Positions 61,856-64,000 of a DNA stretch of 64,000 bases are shown piece by piece; the first letter of the stretch is position 1, and each line of letters begins with the position of its first letter. The position numbers and the translations under genes were made by a program. The stretch is from Mucilaginibacter terrae. GTDB lineage: Bacteria; Bacteroidota; Bacteroidia; Sphingobacteriales; Sphingobacteriaceae. Where the stretch lies: contig NZ_JAVLVU010000001.1 in the NCBI RefSeq assembly GCF_031951985.1, positions 310,001 through 374,000 of the forward strand, written 5' to 3'. The notes under the pieces are model-generated. The model had not been told where the DNA came from and did not search any database. It worked only from the letters and a program-made list of their open reading frames with translations.

Positions 61856-61959
61856 GACGGGTGAGCATTTTCACTTTTCCTCTATTTCCTCCGTTCCGAA
61901 ACAGTTAAGGGGAATGTATACAGGCTGTTTCAGTTAAACTATTAACGACTTCATTACTC

Positions 61960-63303
61960 ATGAAAAAAATAACGATGTTAATCGTCCTGGCATTGCTATG
62001 CCGAAATTTTTATCTGTTCGCACAGCCTAATGTGCCGACAGCTGCGCTAAAACCGGGCGCTAAGATACCTGACCTTTTATTTTCCGAGCTAATTAATTAC
62101 CCGCCCAAATCAATCCAAGTATCTTCGTTTAAGGGAAAACTTCTCATACTGGATTTCTGGGCCACCTGGTGTTCTTCCTGCCTGAGCTATTTTCCCAAGA
62201 CAGAAAGGCTGCAAAAACAATTTAAGGGTAAACTGCAGATACTCGGTGTTACCAACCAAAGTCAAGCCAAGATTCAGGCTTTTTTTAACTCACCTTCCGG
62301 TAAGCGGTATCATTTTCCGACAGTTGTCAATGACACGCAGCTTGAAAAACTCTTTCCCCACCAGTATCTCCCTCATTATGTCTGGATCGCACCTGACGGG
62401 ACTTTTCTCTTATCTACCTCTGGAGCTATAATAGATAGCGCTGCCATTGCGCGTTATTTAGAGCAAGGCATATTACCGGGTAAGGCGAAGAACGACCTTG
62501 ATACCAAGCTACCCTTGTTTTTGACCACTCAGTATCCCGCCGATAATCAACTTCAATACTATTCCGTGCTTTCGAAAGGCCATTATTATGGATTACCGAC
62601 CGGCAATAAGTTCCGTCGAACGAAAAAGGTTTTACATGGTCGTGCAGTCACCAATTCGACGTTGTTCACCATTTATAAAGCAGCCGCCTTTGGATTATTT
62701 GAAAAAATCGGCGAGAGCTTAATCGAAAAAAGGATACTACTTGAGGTCAGGGATCTTCACGCGTTGAAAGGGGACAAGGTGAAGGTTACGGAACATGACC
62801 ACGATTACAATTTTGATATCGTGTTACCGGTGGAACAAGCTGACTCTCTGTTTCATTCGATGCTTCGGACCTTGAATCAATACTCCCCATACGAAGGCCG
62901 GGTCGAAACACGCGAGGTCGAGTGTCTCGCACTAGTGCGTTCAGGTGAAGGCGCAGATTTTGCAACGAAAGGAGGGAAGGTTCACACTTTTCAACCCGAA
63001 AAAGATTCGTCTTTAGTTAACAATTTATTGATAAGCGATTTTCTCGCTAAGGCTAATACTATACCCGGAATAAAGCCTTACCTCATAGACTCAACCGGTT
63101 ACACCGGAAAAGTTGATTTTCGCCTCAATGGGCCTATCCGTGACCTTGAAAAATTAAGGGCCAATCTTCGGCCGTACGGACTTGACCTTGTGCCCGCCAA
63201 AAGGGCTTTGAAAGTTTTTACCCTGCGTGACAAGATCACGCCAGGTGGCGAAACCAATCAATCCTCTGAACAATCACAATTAATCTCACCCCGGAACAAA
63301 TGA
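61960..63303 (+). CDS. Secreted TlpA-type thioredoxin with TIGR03435-like C-terminus
   Basis: A 447-residue exported protein; signal peptide about residues 1-22 (ending LFAQ). A TlpA/AhpC-type thioredoxin domain follows (about 30-170) with the active-site WATWCSSC (CxxC). The C-terminal ~250 residues resemble the DUF3738/TIGR03435 'soil-associated' domain (IPGIKPYLIDSTGYTGKVDF, then LEKLRANLRPYGLDLVPAKR). Such fusions occur next to SusC/SusD genes in Sphingobacteriaceae. Likely role: periplasmic thiol-disulfide exchange tied to the outer-membrane system. Its stop overlaps the SusC start (ATGA). Confidence 0.87.
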   Translation: MKKITMLIVLALLCRNFYLFAQPNVPTAALKPGAKIPDLLFSELINYPPKSIQVSSFKGKLLILDFWATWCSSCLSYFPKTERLQKQFKGKLQILGVTNQSQAKIQAFFNSPSGKRYHFPTVVNDTQLEKLFPHQYLPHYVWIAPDGTFLLSTSGAIIDSAAIARYLEQGILPGKAKNDLDTKLPLFLTTQYPADNQLQYYSVLSKGHYYGLPTGNKFRRTKKVLHGRAVTNSTLFTIYKAAAFGLFEKIGESLIEKRILLEVRDLHALKGDKVKVTEHDHDYNFDIVLPVEQADSLFHSMLRTLNQYSPYEGRVETREVECLALVRSGEGADFATKGGKVHTFQPEKDSSLVNNLLISDFLAKANTIPGIKPYLIDSTGYTGKVDFRLNGPIRDLEKLRANLRPYGLDLVPAKRALKVFTLRDKITPGGETNQSSEQSQLISPRNK

Positions 63304-64000
63304 AAAGAATTTTTCTTACCCTGCTACTTTTTATTGGCTTGGTCCATTGCAGGGCTCAAAATGCCGTTAAAGGCATAATTCTGTCTTCAACAGACAGCAC
63401 ACCAGTGGCCGGTGCCACCGTGCAAATTCCAAGCACCGTTTTCAGAACCACGACCAACGAGCGGGGCCGGTTTACACTCGTTTATCGCGGGCTTAAAAGA
63501 TTTAAGCTTTCGGTAAGTTCGATCGGGTTTGAGCCCGTTAATTTGCCGGTTGAGGCGCTACGCGACACATTGCTGTTTATCAGTTTACAGCCGGCGCTTA
63601 ACCAGCTGGAAAAAGTAGTTGTTTCTACCGGTTACCAGCAACTACCCAAGGAAAGAGCGACAGGCTCATTCAGTGTAGTGGATCAGAAAGTCTTTAATCA
63701 GCAAGTCGGCACCGATGTGCTCAGCAGACTTGAAGCCACTGTGAACGGCTTGACCGTAGATCGCACGACCAGTGCTGAACCTAAAATTACTATCCGTGGG
63801 CTAAGTACGATCAGGGGCCCGCGCGATCCGCTTATCGTGCTCGATAATTTCCCTTACGACGGTGATATAAATAATATCAACCCTAATGATATTGAGTCGG
63901 TAAACGTATTGAAAGATGCCGCAGCTTCCTCTATTTGGGGGGCCAGGGCAGGCAACGGCGTTATTGTTATCAACACACGAAAAGCGAGGTTTAACCAGCC
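63300..64000 (+). CDS. SusC/RagA-family TonB-dependent transporter, 3' part outside window
   Basis: First ~233 residues of a SusC-type outer-membrane transporter. Signal peptide 1-20 (ending CRAQ). Carboxypeptidase-regulatory-like domain about 22-98 (VKGIILSSTDSTPVAGATVQ), then LEKVVVSTGYQQLPKERATG as TonB-box region and the plug domain (TIRGLSTIRGPRDPLIVLDN, NVLKDAAASSIWGARAGNGV). It overlaps the TlpA gene by four bases, so they are one operon; a SusD gene is expected just beyond the window. Confidence 0.95.
   Translation, partial: MKRIFLTLLLFIGLVHCRAQNAVKGIILSSTDSTPVAGATVQIPSTVFRTTTNERGRFTLVYRGLKRFKLSVSSIGFEPVNLPVEALRDTLLFISLQPALNQLEKVVVSTGYQQLPKERATGSFSVVDQKVFNQQVGTDVLSRLEATVNGLTVDRTTSAEPKITIRGLSTIRGPRDPLIVLDNFPYDGDINNINPNDIESVNVLKDAAASSIWGARAGNGVIVINTRKARFNQ

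Noticed and set aside
1..64000. CRISPR array
   Set aside because: No regularly spaced direct repeats and no cas genes were seen on reading the window.

Overview
The window reads as a chromosomal segment of a Bacteroidota bacterium, most likely a Sphingobacteriaceae member of the Mucilaginibacter/Pedobacter type. The grounds are SusC/SusD pairs, TlpA-type thioredoxins, lipoproteins with a Cys after ~19 residues, Bacteroidota-type promoters (TTG/TTTG-N19-20-TAnnTTTG), and PRTRC genes of the kind found on Bacteroidota mobile elements. This placement is by recognition, not by a database search.

Left part (1 to ~20.7 kb) is carbohydrate metabolism. A sugar-acid operon (UxaA-like dehydratase, SDR dehydrogenase cut by the window edge) lies divergent from an AraC-type regulator. 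An orphan ECF sigma factor follows. Next is a polysaccharide utilisation locus: SusC, SusD, a small surface lipoprotein, and a GH127-type beta-L-arabinofuranosidase broken by a frameshift. After a terminator come a PAS sensor kinase, a frameshifted receiver gene, an unknown helical protein, and a secreted alginate-lyase-family enzyme with FN3 and LamG-like C-terminal domains. Behind that enzyme lie remnants of a GH43-type enzyme and other decayed secreted genes.

Middle part (~20.8 to 61.1 kb) is accessory DNA, bounded on each side by a 74-residue XRE repressor-like gene. It carries a CHC2 zinc-finger protein, a secreted HExxH peptidase, a PRTRC cluster (E, C, F-like, B, ThiF), and many anti-phage candidates: a membrane patatin plus Septu-like ATPase/HNH operon, an unknown three-gene operon with a PD-(D/E)xK-like protein, an AAA ATPase/subtilase pair, an ApeA-like HEPN gene followed by three HNH proteins, a SIR2 plus winged-helix/DUF3883 pair, and a second ATPase/HNH pair. 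A 5.5-kb element with three tandem tyrosine recombinases (RIT/Tn554-like) sits inside a DUF932 gene. Removing it between two AAGGG repeats restores the reading frame exactly. Its cargo is an NTF2-like protein, a TetR regulator and an NAD-binding oxidoreductase. Two tRNA 3'-end-like relics lie at the right border.

Right part (61.1 to 64 kb): a very strong RNA-type double hairpin (61254-61404) precedes a 94-residue unknown protein and a degraded copy of that protein's C-terminus. A secreted TlpA thioredoxin with a TIGR03435-like C-terminus overlaps the start of another SusC gene that runs off the window.

Several genes are split by single frameshifts or one amber codon (GH127, receiver, PRTRC F-like, ApeA-like, first HNH, DUF3883). 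Some look like true decay. Others could be consensus errors, so read-level checking matters before calling the defence genes dead. No CRISPR array, rRNA, intact tRNA, relaxase or type IV secretion genes were seen.
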